The notes below the pieces were generated by a model. That model was given only the letters and a program-made list of their open reading frames with translations, searched no databases and was not told where the DNA came from. Below, one piece after another: positions 32,299 to 43,600 of a DNA stretch of 64,000 bases. The stretch is taken from NCBI GenBank assembly GCA_949358305.1, contig OX442314.1, forward strand, positions 50,228,581 to 50,292,580, in the 5' to 3' direction. Origin of the DNA: Strigamia acuminata. Lineage: Eukaryota > Arthropoda > Chilopoda > Geophilomorpha > Linotaeniidae. Position numbers and translations under genes: made by a program. Every line of letters starts with the position of its first letter. Positions within the stretch are counted from its first letter, which is position 1.

Positions 32299-35199
32299 TT
32301 GCGTTCCGTTCTTACCACCTTGGATTTGAAACAGGCATATTTGCAGGTGCCCCTAACCAAGCGGTCAGCAATGATCGCCGCCGTGAACACGGTAAAGGGC
32401 CTAATGGCCGTGACTCGTCTGCCGTTTGGCACTATGCCATCGGCAGGCATCTTTCAGCGGACGATCGAGTTGGTTCTGCGTGGGGTTAAAAAAATATACA
32501 TCTATTTAGATGATATTTTAATTGCGACGTGGTCACTTGATGAACATTTGAACATTTTGGAAGTGATTTTTACGCGTTTGATGGAGAAAGGGCTGCGGCT
32601 AGCGCGTGACAAGTGTGTCTTTTGCAAGACACGATTAGATTTTTTAGGATTTTCGATAGGAGAAGATGGCGTGCGTCCAATTGTGTCGCGAGTTGAGGCG
32701 ATCGAGAAGATGTCACCCCCGAAAGATGTTAAACATTTACGTACTTTTTTGGGCATCGTGGCATTCTATGCAGCTTTTGTTAGGAATTTGGCAAACACCG
32801 CCGCCCCTCTTTACGAGCTGCTGTGTGTGGATGCAGAGTGGTCTTGGTCGCCTAGGTGACAGGTGGCTTTCCAGCAGATCAAGGGTGCATTGACGAGCGC
32901 CCCGGTCTTGACGTTCTACGATCTTGACCGCTCAATTGTGATTGCAACAGATGCATCACCTTACGGCGTGGGAGCCGTATTGGCTCATGTGGATGAGCAG
33001 GGACGTGAGTTACCAATAGCGTTTGCTTCAAGATCATTGAGCCGAGCGGAGCTCAATTATGCGCATATAGACAAAGAAGGACTAGCAATCGTTTTCTCAG
33101 TAAAAAAATTTCACATTTATTTACTTGGGAGAAGTTTCGTGATCTACACGGATCACAAGCCGCTCTTGGGTATCTTGGGGACTGACCGGCCGATTCCAGT
33201 AGTGGTCAGCCCCAGGATGCTCAGGTGGGCGCTTGTGTTAGCGGCATATGATTACCGATTATGTTATCGTCGAGGTCAAGATAACCAAAATGCCGATACC
33301 TTAAGCCGTTTTCCAGTTGGAGTGCCTGTGGAAGAGGCGGATGATTATCCAGTGTTTCTGGTAGAACTTGAAAAAGAGGACTTGTTATTAGCTAGGGACG
33401 TGGCTAAGGCCACAGCATTGGATCGGGTTTTGCAATTAGTGATAAGTGCAGTCAAAACTGGAAAGCGGGATGAATTGGATAAAGCAGCTAATTTGAGACT
33501 TTTTGACCAGAAATTCGACGAATTGAGTCTTGTCGCGGGAATTCTGTTGTGGGGCCAAAAAGTGGTTATTCCGGAGAGTTTGCGGCCAAAAATGCTGCGT
33601 TTGCTTCACGAGGGCCATCCAGGAATAGTGGCCATGAAGAAGCGGGCCAGGGCAGTGGTTTGGTGGCCAGGAATCTCAGTGGAGGTAGAGCGTTTTGCGC
33701 AAAATTGTGTTATTTGCGCACAAAATAGAACATTGCCACCTCACCACCCGCCTATTGCATGGCCCAAAGCGGAGGCACCTTGGGTGCGGGTGCATTTGGA
33801 CTACGCGGGGCCCATTTTGGGGCAAATGGTCCTGATTTTGGCAGACGCCTTTTCCGGGTGGATTGAGGCCCACCCGGTTAAAACGGCAACGTCTGCAGCA
33901 ACAATTAAAGTGCTACGTCGAATATTTAGTGCGTTTGGGATCCTGCACTTAGTGGTTAGTGACAACGGCTCCCAATTCGCGTCGGCAGAGTTCGCCGAGT
34001 TCATGAACAAAAAGGGCATCGATCATATATTTGCCCCCCCATATCACCCACAATCCAACGGGCTAGCGGAAAGAGCAGTGAGATGGGTAAAGGAGAAGTT
34101 AGTGAAAATAGTGAGTGGGTCACTGGAGCTCAGATTGTGGCGGTTATCGCTTTTTCAGCATGCGAATTTTCGGGGCCGAAATAACTTGACGCCAGCAATG
34201 GCATTTCTAGGAAGGCAAGTGTTTACCCACATAGACTTGGTTAGACCAAGATTTGGTGCAAGTTTTGAAGGGGAAAATGGTGCCCAAGTTAGTTTCCACA
34301 TAGGTGAGCAAGTGTGGTGGAGAGTGTTGCCAGTGGCGAAACCACCATGGAGAGCTGGAGTGGTTGCACAGCGGCGAGGGAGAGTCATTTATGCTGTAAC
34401 GGACTTAGAAACAGCCAAACTGATTGTCCGCCACGTGAACCACCTGCGACACAGAGTGGAGGATCAACCACCCAGCAAGGAGAAGGGACGTTCGCAGGTG
34501 GCTGCAGAATTGCAACCCAATAAAGAGCAACAGCAGCCAGCGGTTATGTGGAAGAGAGTGGCAGCGCCAGGTAACAAAATTCAAGTGAACTTACCTATAA
34601 TTCCAGTTCCGCCCGAGAGAGTCGTGCCAATTATCCCGGTGCTGGGGGACCAGCAGTTGCTAGAAGAAATACCAGCGCCGCAGCAAGGAGTTGTTGCGCC
34701 GCCAGAAGTACAGGAACCAACACCGGGACCATCAACGGGATTGGTGCCGACTCCGACGTTGGTAGACAGGGCGAGGAGGGAATCTGAGCTGAGAATGTCC
34801 ATAGGAGGGACGCCACCGTTCATTCGAGCAGCGTTACAAGGGAATACGCCACGCCTTCCAGTTTTGGGGGAACACCCGTTGACCCCGGCGGTACCAGCGA
34901 GGAGAACAAGGAATGCAGAGCCGCTTTATAGAGAGGACTCGTCGGGGGAGGAGAGCGAGGACGACGAGACCGACTTTATTCCGGCTCGGCAAGAAATCCC
35001 ACCTCACGTCAGAAAGGCCAAGAAGGGTCTACGAGTGGCCGACATGGTCGCGCTGGTGCCGACGGGGGATCCGGAGGAGAGCAACCAGGCGACACCGAGG
35101 CTGGAGGAAGAGCCGCAAGAAGACAGGCGTGTTGTGCCCCCGCGGGTAGAGCCAACACCGGCACCATCAAACAAGATCACATTACGGAAAAAGAAATAA
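32299..35199 (+). pseudogene. Pol of element C, 3' part: reverse transcriptase, RNase H, integrase
   Basis: Reverse transcriptase resumes with RSVLTTLDLKQAYLQV (first catalytic Asp), LPFGTMPSAGIFQR and YIYLDDILIA. About 25 residues expected between the two halves are missing. A TGA at 32857-32859 breaks the frame just before RNase H; the same frame goes on to 35199. RNase H has IATDASPYGVGAVL, YTDHKPLLGI and QNADTLSRFP. Integrase has the zinc region HEGHPG and CVIC, then LDYAGP, SDNGSQF and HPQSNGLAERAV, so all three catalytic acids are present. A long Pro/Glu-rich tail ends in a basic stretch. The element was competent in integrase but its copy here cannot make full-length Pol. Confidence 0.9.
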
Positions 35200-35267
35200 G
35201 CAAGACAAGTCGTTTTATAGAATTAAATATTTTATTTAAAAATAGTAAAATTGTAAATTGAATTACA

Positions 35268-35280
35268 AAGTGGGGAGGAG
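35268..35280 (+). promoter_or_regulatory. Polypurine tract of element C
   Basis: AAGTGGGGAGGAG lies directly before the 3' LTR. Confidence 0.8.
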
Positions 35281-35494
35281 TGTTGTGTACACACTCACAA
35301 CTAATCAACTAATTGATTGACTTTGTAATAATTGAGAATACATCTGATTGTTAATGAGAAATTATGTAATCTACTTTTGGTTGCTATAGCAATTTGGCAT
35401 AATAAACAGTCGACTAACCGAAATCAAAGAGTGAAGTTTGTGTGTGTTTTGCTTGAATCTTCAAAATGAGAATAAGTGGACATTAGATTCAACA
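35281..35494 (+). repeat. 3' LTR of element C
   Basis: Partner of 26136-26349, followed by the target duplication GAAAC (35495-35499). Confidence 0.93.
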
Positions 35495-35569
35495 GAAACC
35501 AACAACAACTTCCAAGCGCAACGAAATATTTGACATTCGGTCCAAATTCCACGAGCATGGCATTGTATA

Positions 35570-36553
35570 CAGTGTTGTATCGAACTAGAACTAATAGTTC
35601 GCGTTCGCGAACTTAGTTCGTAGTTCGCGAACTACGAACGCGAACTAGTTCCCCGTTTTTAAAGAACGTGAAAAACGAACGAAGTTCGTTTTTTTGACGC
35701 GAACTACGTTCTAGTTCAGTTCTAGTTCGTTCACCGGACGTTTTTCAAAAATCGACAATGATTGGCTGAGACCAAAAACGGTTTTTGGTCTCAGCCAATC
35801 ATTGTCGATTTCTTTAATATTAAGGAAGTGTAATTTAATTGAATAAAACCACTTTTGATATTCTAACTTGACAACCTGTTACGTGTTTTATTGTTTTGGT
35901 TGATTTGGCGGATTTGCAACAACAGTTTGCCAATTAATTCCCGAGATCTTGTATCGTAATATGGAAGCTGAAACTGTGGAGTTGACCGAAATTCGTAAGA
36001 AACCAGTATATGACGGTACATTTTTCCTTTGCTTGTCTTTCAATGGGAAGAACTTTTCTGCCAAATGTGTTATTTGCGAAAAGTCGATTTCGGTAGCAGT
36101 TGGAACCACTGCTAATTTGAAACGGCATATTACCACTAAGCATGGGGCTCGATTGGAGGAGTTTATCAAACACACGAAATCAATTACGCCTGCGCGAAAA
36201 CGAAAAGCAGTTGAAGTTGATCCGGAATCGCACGGCGGCCAGAGAACTCTGAATTTCCCCATTTCGAGAATTTAATTCTTTCAATGATAAATTTATTAAT
36301 TTAAGTGTTTGTATATTTTTTGACAGTAAATAAATGTGTTATTACAGTATAAAATGGCGTAAAAAAAATTTTGAATTCGTAAAAAAATATTTGTAAAATG
36401 AACTGAACTAGAACTGAACTAGAACTGAACTAGAACTTAGTTCACTTTGAGATTTCGGGGTGAACGGGAACTAGAACTAGTTCCGTAAATTGAAAATGGT
36501 GATGAACGAGAACTAGAACTAGTTCGCGATTTAGTGAACTAGATACAACACTG
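35570..36553 (+). mobile_element. hAT element E1 with CAGTGTTGTAT ends and internal BED finger
   Basis: Inverted ends CAGTGTTGTAT and ATACAACACTG lie within a perfect 8-bp target duplication ATTGTATA (35562-35569, 36554-36561), typical of hAT. Both subterminal regions are packed with short palindromes of the GAACTAGTTC and GTTCGCGAAC type. A hairpin is formed by a repeat around GACCAAAAACGG at 35770. Inside is an ORF with a BED finger but no catalytic transposase core, so it is an internally deleted, non-autonomous copy. Confidence 0.88.
35961..36275 (+). CDS. BED-type zinc-finger fragment of a hAT transposase
   Basis: From the ATG at 35961, 104 codons. The middle reads CVICEKSISVAV, then TTANLKRHITTKHG, giving the Cys-x2-Cys and His-x4-His ligands of a BED finger, the DNA-binding N-terminal domain of many hAT transposases. 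A basic stretch (ARKRKAVEV) follows and the frame ends near PISRI. The RNase-H-like catalytic domain and the dimerisation domain are absent. The fragment could bind the ends of related elements if it is expressed; that is inference. Confidence 0.75.
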   Translation: MEAETVELTEIRKKPVYDGTFFLCLSFNGKNFSAKCVICEKSISVAVGTTANLKRHITTKHGARLEEFIKHTKSITPARKRKAVEVDPESHGGQRTLNFPISRI

Positions 36554-36589
36554 ATTGTATACTAAAAGTCCTAATTTATCGGCGTTTCG

Positions 36590-37195
36590 TCATCGGACGA
36601 AGAACATGGATACTTGCAACAAATGCATATCCAAACGAGCGTGCCGCTTCCACTGGCGGAACAATGCTGTGGTGGACATTTGCGTCGTTTGCGGAAGTTG
36701 AGTCGTGGCGTGCGATTATTCCTTCACCGCATTTCGCAAGGCCAAAACTGGACCAACAGAATACGGATCTCTCTTTAACCGCCACAGAGAAGACTTCAAA
36801 GATTTCTGGGCCATCTACACCTTCAGTTCCAAAAGTGTGGAAAATGTGGAAGCAGCTGCCGTGTGTTGTGGACGGGTATGGGGTGGTGGTGGTGGCATAC
36901 AATCGTGTACACTACTCAAATGGAAGCTGTAATAAATTCTTTATTCTTTACAAATGTAAAATAGATATTTATTGTTGTTCCCTTAGAAGTGTGATTGATG
37001 CTTTACCTGTTGGTATGTATTTTTATTTTTTTGATGCTTTAATTTTTGCTTTTTTTTTTTTTTTTTTTTTTTTTTTTGTTCTTTGGTTTTTATTTGGTGT
37101 TTGATGTTCATACTTTGGGATGTCCCTCCTTGTAGGCCTCGGCTGTTGAGAGGCAGCCCTCCCTTCGGGCAAATAAAGAATAATTTGAATTGAAT
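36590..37195 (+). mobile_element. LINE (non-LTR retrotransposon) 3' remnant
   Basis: Degenerate coding-like sequence at 36600-36890 includes FKDFWAIYTF and AAAVCCGR, the latter shared with the RNase H fragment at 23892. The stretch ends with a GC-rich hairpin (GGCCTCGGCTGTTGAGAGGC) followed by GGGCAAATAAAGAATAATTT, a type of tail known from jockey-like LINEs. A T-rich run lies at 37051-37078. The target duplication was not identified. Confidence 0.5.
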
Positions 37196-37760
37196 AACGC
37201 TGCTCCGGCAAATCAGCCGATTCCACTTACAGTGATTCCCCACAGAAAATGTAGATTATTACAACATGAGGAATTAAAGCCTGCCATTGTATAACTGCCA
37301 TAAAGGGTTTATTGCTAGGACGATTTACCATTGGTTTACATCACCTGTGGTGACCGAGGCAAAAGGCAAATACAGTAGCAGAGGTCGAATAAGCCAGAAA
37401 AAACAAAGCCATGACAAGAGATAATGCAGAATTAACAGCTAAGGTTAAACTTTTAGAAAGCATTGTTTTAGAAAATACCACAAAAGCTAAAACAGTTTCC
37501 TACGAATTAACTGAAGACGGTTTGAAACCAATCCTCTGCATTGATTGTTTACATTCTAGCCACAAACGAAATTTCAGGTGTGACAACAGCTTTCGAATCA
37601 AAACCACACTTAACCCTAATTCAAACTAAAGAGTAACAAGAGAGAAGGAAATGTCGACTGAAATTCTTTCTACGATAAAACATTCCTTTGATAATTTTGT
37701 ATTTTCTGATGTTGCTAATGCGAATATCATTTGGAAATATACAGTCTGGTAAATTGCATC
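37196..37760. other. Noncoding stretch, one short unassigned frame
   Basis: A 72-codon frame at 37411-37629 has a CIDC motif but no recognisable family and no splice support. I do not call it a gene. Confidence 0.3.
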
Positions 37761-37995
37761 ATTGCAGACTTACAACACACTCATGTTAATGCCACATTCA
37801 TTTAAGAATGCAGGCTTGCAATACAAAGCACTAGTAAATGCTGCGTATATGCAGTCGTACAGGATACTCAATTCAAAACCCAAATATAAGATTGAAACTT
37901 TTGTCAATGCTACATTCATGCAAGAGTGCAGGCTTACAATACAAAGACAAGTAAATGCCACATTCATTTGAAGAATGCGGGCTTACAATACAAAC
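37760..37995 (+). repeat. Imperfect direct repeats of about 60-130 bp
   Basis: The block GCCACATTCATTTAAGAATG, then a GGCTTGCAATACAAA-like part, recurs three times with variation (about 37792, 37912, 37957). Confidence 0.6.
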
Positions 37996-39845
37996 ACAAT
38001 TCCGATATTTTACCAGAGCTCTTTTCTAGTTTCACTGTCGGACTAATTGAGTCATCAGTTTATCCAGGGGTGACCACGTGTAGGTAGAGAGTTGGATTTT
38101 ACACCCCCGAAGAAAACGCGAAGCTTGCTTGGTTACATTAACAAAGACCACATCATTAAATCGAAATGTGAGTCATCAATTGGAACAATTTAAGATAAGC
38201 AACTTTAGGTGTTAAAAAATTAAAATAGTCCCGAAAATATTTCATGCTGAGCTTATTGGACTTCAAAATTGTTTGATAAATGTAGTGAGAAACGTTTGGA
38301 CAAATTTCAATCCGGTAGACCACAAGTTAGCAGAACTTGGGAATTTCTCTCGTTATTAACGAAAATGCAATTCCGAGAAAGCAAGAACTTCAGTAATAAA
38401 AAATGCTGGGATTGAAATTGAGAATAAATGAAACAAATTAAAGCCAATTAAAGAAGAAAAAAAGCTGCGGGAATACAAGCAGATTCAATATGTCCGCCGT
38501 CTCTGCCTCCATCGTTCAACGTCACGATTTACCGTGACTTGGATATTTCCGGTTTCCAGCTTTGAGCATCGGCAAAACAAATTCTCGCACTGAAATTGAA
38601 GATAAACGAAATAAATTACTACAGATTAATGAGAAAAGGAACGTCAGAAATGCCTATCTGATCAAACAAACCAAGCGTGCCTCCAATGCGCAACGTACGA
38701 TAGTGAGGAGTAAAGCCTACGGGGTTTACATTTGAAAAAACACGAGTTTATCGTAAAGATAGAACCAATCTTCAAAATTAAAAAATTCATTGGATTTAGT
38801 CCTTTCTAGTTTCGACGTTTAGAAATCCGTTCGTATCCATCAAAATTTTTTTTTTAAATTTTATTTCAATTTCTTTTCACATTACCAGTATTAAAATAAA
38901 CATTTACGCGCCCAGCAAAGTGGTGCCCGCGTTTGCCTCGCATCTGCGTTGTAGTGACCGAGTGAGTCGGCGGCCGTGAAGCGATTGATTGGAAACGTTG
39001 CTAATGAAAACACCAGATCGTGATTGGTATGGCTCCAAGGAGTAATTACCTGTGTAAGATCAAGCGATTTTGGGTTTGGGAAAATCGGTAAATTGAAATA
39101 AATCGGTATTTGTAGGTGAATCTGCCACAAGATGAAACTATCATGGCGGACGAAACGGGAATAAATCCAACTCGTTGCTGGGCCGGAGTGAATTGAAAAA
39201 GGTAAGTGAATGGCCGATTTGTAAACCAAATATGTGGTTAAATAAAACAAATATGGCCGAAACTAATAATTAATTCATCAAGTAAAAGAGGAAATTTTTA
39301 ATGAAATGAGATTTTCTCCTTTTATTTCACTCCTGCGTTTAATATTGCGACGGTATGCTCAAAGTTTTCTGCTTTCTTGACAAGAAAATCGAATCAATTC
39401 GTGAAAAAAAATCGATAAAAAATAGAAACATAGCGAATTAAAGCAATCAACATTTACAATTCGATCATGAATTTTAGGAGATTACCGGTAAATCTTTATT
39501 CAGGAATTACGTAATTCTGAATTGTACAAGCAACTATACATTACCACATCGAATTTTCTGTGAAGTATAGGAAACATAAATAATTATTTAACTTGAACAT
39601 GTAAATACGTAATTTGAACGCATATTTCCATCAAGGATTTAAGTGTTCAATCAATTTTTTTAAAAATCTCTTACGTTAGTTTACATTGGTGAGTTGAAAA
39701 TTGATGTGCACATTTTACACAAAAACATTTAGAGATGAAGAAATGATTTTGGACTCAATTTCTTGACCAAAACAAGTCGGCTAAAGTCGGCAAGAAAACT
39801 AATTTAATTAATTAATTAAACTTAGTAAAGACAAGAAAAAGTACT
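37996..39845. other. Intergenic stretch without a supported gene
   Basis: AT-rich. Two similar stretches lie near 38400-38460 and 38590-38650 (GAAATTGARRATAAA plus a following A-rich part). A GC-richer patch at 38910-39010 and a good donor-like GTAAGTG at 39203 might mark an untranslated first exon on the plus strand, but nothing confirms it. Confidence 0.35.
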
Positions 39846-39849
39846 CTGC

Positions 39850-39958
39850 AGTAAAGGCAACAATAAGCCTAGTAAAGGCAACAATAAACCTAGTAAAGGC
39901 AACAATAATCCTAGTAAAGGCAACAATAAGCCTAGTAAAGGCAACAATAAACCTGGTA
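39850..39958 (+). repeat. Tandem repeat of 21-bp units (AAAGGCAACAATAA core)
   Basis: About five units run head to tail, differing at a few positions. Confidence 0.85.
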
Positions 39959-40322
39959 AGGTATATTTATTGTAAAAAAAACTTGAGTCACTGTATGCAT
40001 TTATTTTTCTTAATTAAACAGAGATGACAATGACTGTACGAATAGTAACCTGAATTAATAAAAGCAGTACAATAAAGCTTTATTACAATTATTATTTCAT
40101 AGTAAACAAATTTCCATATTGTGAAGCCTTTAAAGAAGCATTCGTTTGTTTGTGTACAAAAATACATTCAGGTGTGGTAAATTTGTATTGCACAGTGGTA
40201 AAGGGCTCAAGTGAAACTTTGTATCAGTCAGTGATGATATAGTTTATCTTAAATACACATTGAACAAATAGGGTTAACGAGCCAGAGTGAAGGTATTAAG
40301 AATTGGTTTGTTTACGTTGCAA

Positions 40323-40680
40323 TCAGTTAAAAATGTTGTATATTAGAGCAAATATTGAGAGACCGGTCCAAATGGAAATAATGGCCCCAATTTGACATAG
40401 CAATTTGACAAGCGTAATTATTCTCTCTTCCCTAATTATTTCTCGAATGTAGCTGTCAATATGAAACTTATATTCGTATATATATCCGTATTTATCTTCG
40501 TCATAATTTTTGTCTATTCTTAATGAAGGTATGAAGATTGTCTCTTCGCAGCGATTAGGACAGGAACAGTCTTTCCGTGGATCCGTTTTGAATTGTGTCT
40601 CCAAATACATCTTGTGAGTGAGTTTAGCCGTTTCTTGAGTCATGCAAAGAGGTAGTTCACTTTTTTCCATTAATGGCAAT
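40323..40680 (-). CDS. DEG/ENaC exon 11: helix 2 of unit 2 and stop
   Basis: 358 nt; CSCPNRCEETIF before the helix and LLCQIGAIISIWTGLSIFAL in it. The protein stops four residues after the helix, so the cytosolic C-terminus is almost absent. Confidence 0.8.
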
Positions 40681-43600
40681 CTAACAAAGGGAAAAATTTA
40701 AATAAGTTAATGTTTTGTGCATTTAAGGAATACAATACAGTCCTGCCCGGCTACACAGGGAAGAGATTTTTGCAAATCATTTACAGTCGAATCGCGATAT
40801 AACAAATAGTTAAAAATTGCTTGGTTGGTTGGTCAGACAACACCAGTGTTGTATCTCGTTCACTAAATCGCGAACTAGTTCTAGTTCGCGTTCATCACCG
40901 TTTTCAATTCAGTGAACTAGTTCTAGTTCCCGTTCACCCCAAAATCTCAAAGTGAACTAAGTTCTAGTTCAGTTCTAGTTCAGTTCTAGTTCAGTTCACT
41001 TTACAAACTTTTTTTTTCTGAATTCAAATTTTTATTTACACCATTTTATACTGGAAGAAGACATTTATTTACTGTAAAAAATTATTAAATTATTAAATTT
41101 ATTCCATATTACGATAACAGATCTCGGAAAAAGCGATTACGAAAGTGAATTACGAAAACTATTGTTGCAAATCCGCCAAATCCACCAAAACAATAAAGCA
41201 CGCAACAAGTAGTCAGGGAAGAAAATCACAAGTTGTTTTATTCAATGAAATTACACTCGTTTTATACTATAAAAATCGTCTATGATTGGCCGTGACCTAT
41301 AACGTCGGAGGAACGAACTAATTAACGAACTAGAACTTAGTTCGTGTTAAAAAAACGAACTTCGTTCGTTTTTTAAGTTCTTCAAAAAAGGTGAACTAGT
41401 TCGCGTTCTTAGTTCGCGAACTACGAACTAAGTTCGCGAACGCGAACTATTAGTTCTAGTTCGATACAACACTGGACAACACTAGCTTATGTTAAAAAAT
41501 ATGGATACATTCCGAACAAATTACTCGGGTCCCTTACAATTCGTTATAATGAGGCTCGACCATATTACCTGTGGTGACCCGACTGGGGTGGGGCACAAAG
41601 AGTTTCTCTCGTGACCTACTTACGGGTAGAAAAGGGGGAGTCGCACGCGCACCTCCCTTCCCTCAGAGCATTGACATCTAGTCAATGGACGGGCGTCTGC
41701 CCTGGGGGAGTGGGGGAGATTCGTCTTCTCCACCATTGGGTGGCTTTAGTCACCTGTCACCCCCCCCGCTTTGTGCAAAGGAATGTGCCTTGCACTGAGC
41801 GGGCAGAACCAACACAAAAATCAACCAAGATACACGTAAAAGCCAAACGTCCTACAACGATCAAGCCTAAGTACAAAGACTTCAGGAGTGACCTAGGACA
41901 AGGGACTTCCAACGTGAGTACGATTGATTTGTGTTAACCTCCGCAGAGTAACCTGCGAAATAAGATTACCGCACTATTTTAGCAAGTCAGCTAGAAATAG
42001 TAAACCTACTCCAATTTAGCGAGTTGTGCAGACAAACGGTCGCACAAGCCTAAATTGCAGTAACCACGACGAGCGTTCCCGCCGCTGTGTGTATCGCCGG
42101 GAACCACCAAGCGTCCGCCGCTGTGTGATCGCCGGACACCTACACAAAACCCTAAAACCTAGACAACAGCCGAAGTAAGACCTTTTAGGCATTCACTCGC
42201 GCCCGACCAGCGTGAGCCCGAAGGACCGACCAAGAAACGTGAGACGAGGACGCCATTCATTGCCACGCCGGCCCAAGACGACACCACGTTGCCACGCGGA
42301 CGCCATCTTGGATCCAGAGCGCCAACAAAGAACGACCTCGACCAGTTTCCCGCCGACTTCACACACCTTACCTTTTATCCTTATTCGTTTACATATTTTA
42401 TCCCTTTTAACTGTACATTCCCGTATAATAAATACATTTATTATATTTACCTTTTATATTGTTTGTTGTGTCATATTCTTTTGGGTAACTGCTTGAGTAA
42501 AGCGGTATTGCAAGATTAGTAAGTGACTCATACCACGTATTAGCGACAGAGAGAGTTGAGCACGACATACCGTATTACCTCGCTTATTGCCACATGTCGG
42601 TAGAGTGCGAGTATTGATCTAAATTTCTATAAATTTTCCAAGCAATTTAGTACCAGTCCTCATCTTTAGAATATCAAGAAAACTTACATTTTAGGCCAAA
42701 ATTTTAACATAAATTATCATCTGGGCTCTTTAAAAAAAAAACAAAAAAGAAAAACAGTTTTTTTTCTGTATACTAGCACTTTTCACTCTATACCGGCATG
42801 CCGGTATAGACTTTTTTGGCTCAATTTTAAAACGGTCATAAACCCATGCATGTGGCAATAAGGGGGGTAATATGGTATGTTTGTTTTGGCTACAAGTTCA
42901 CAATCTCACGGTTGTATGCATTATTTTGCGCAACAACTATCGAACAAAAGCTGCATTGAAAGTTTTGAATTTTAAATTTGATTCGTTTATACTGTGCATG
43001 TGGCTTGTGCCTCGTCACATTTTCCACCAATCAAATAGCTTCTTCACCTACAACAATGCCTACTCCATCTTGGATTGAACAATGGGCAGCTGTTCTGCAC
43101 ATGTTTGTTTGCGTCAGCTATTCGGCTATCTCTCTATTTGTGGTTATTATTATAACTAATTAAATTATCTGCTTTGGATTTGACATGGTGGGTTCTATGT
43201 TTGTCCATCTAACTAATTGTAAGCATGTTTAGTTGTCCATCTGTTCAATTGTCATTGTTTAATTATTGCCAAGCCGCCCAGACTGCTTAGCTGAGGCGTA
43301 CTTGTACTGTACTTTACAAATCTGTTACATTACTATTTTTTAGTGCTCTTCACCATTTGGTAAATTATACCCATAGTTGATAACCAATTTTATTGTGAAC
43401 ACACTTACTTGCATTTGTATGGTTGTTGCTGTAGTTTATCCGAATAACATTTTTTTTCGCATTCTAAAACTTGATCATTTGCAGCACATGGGCTTTTCGG
43501 AGTATTTACTCGAATCAACTAAAAAGAATAAACGTGAATTCCAGTTGGTTTTGTAACTGCTACAAACATTACCGTTTGACGAGAAATGCCGATTTTAATT

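Larger units (their letters stand above)
26136..35494 (+). mobile_element. Ty3/gypsy-type LTR retrotransposon C, with nested insertion
   Basis: Two 214-bp LTRs (26136-26349, 35281-35494) begin TGTTG and end CAACA. They are flanked by a perfect 5-bp target duplication GAAAC (26131-26135, 35495-35499). I see one difference between the LTRs (A at about 26250 against T). A primer site follows the 5' LTR and a purine tract (GTGGGGAGGAG) precedes the 3' LTR. The coding order is gag with CCHC knuckle, protease, reverse transcriptase, RNase H, integrase. It is broken in four places: a stop in gag, a frameshift shortly after, a 3.9-kb insertion in reverse transcriptase, and a TGA before RNase H. Confidence 0.93.

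Noticed and set aside
38891-39250. 119-codon frame on the minus strand, and a plus-strand ATG frame near 39144
   Set aside because: No recognised domain; the donor-like site at 39203 has no partner I can identify.
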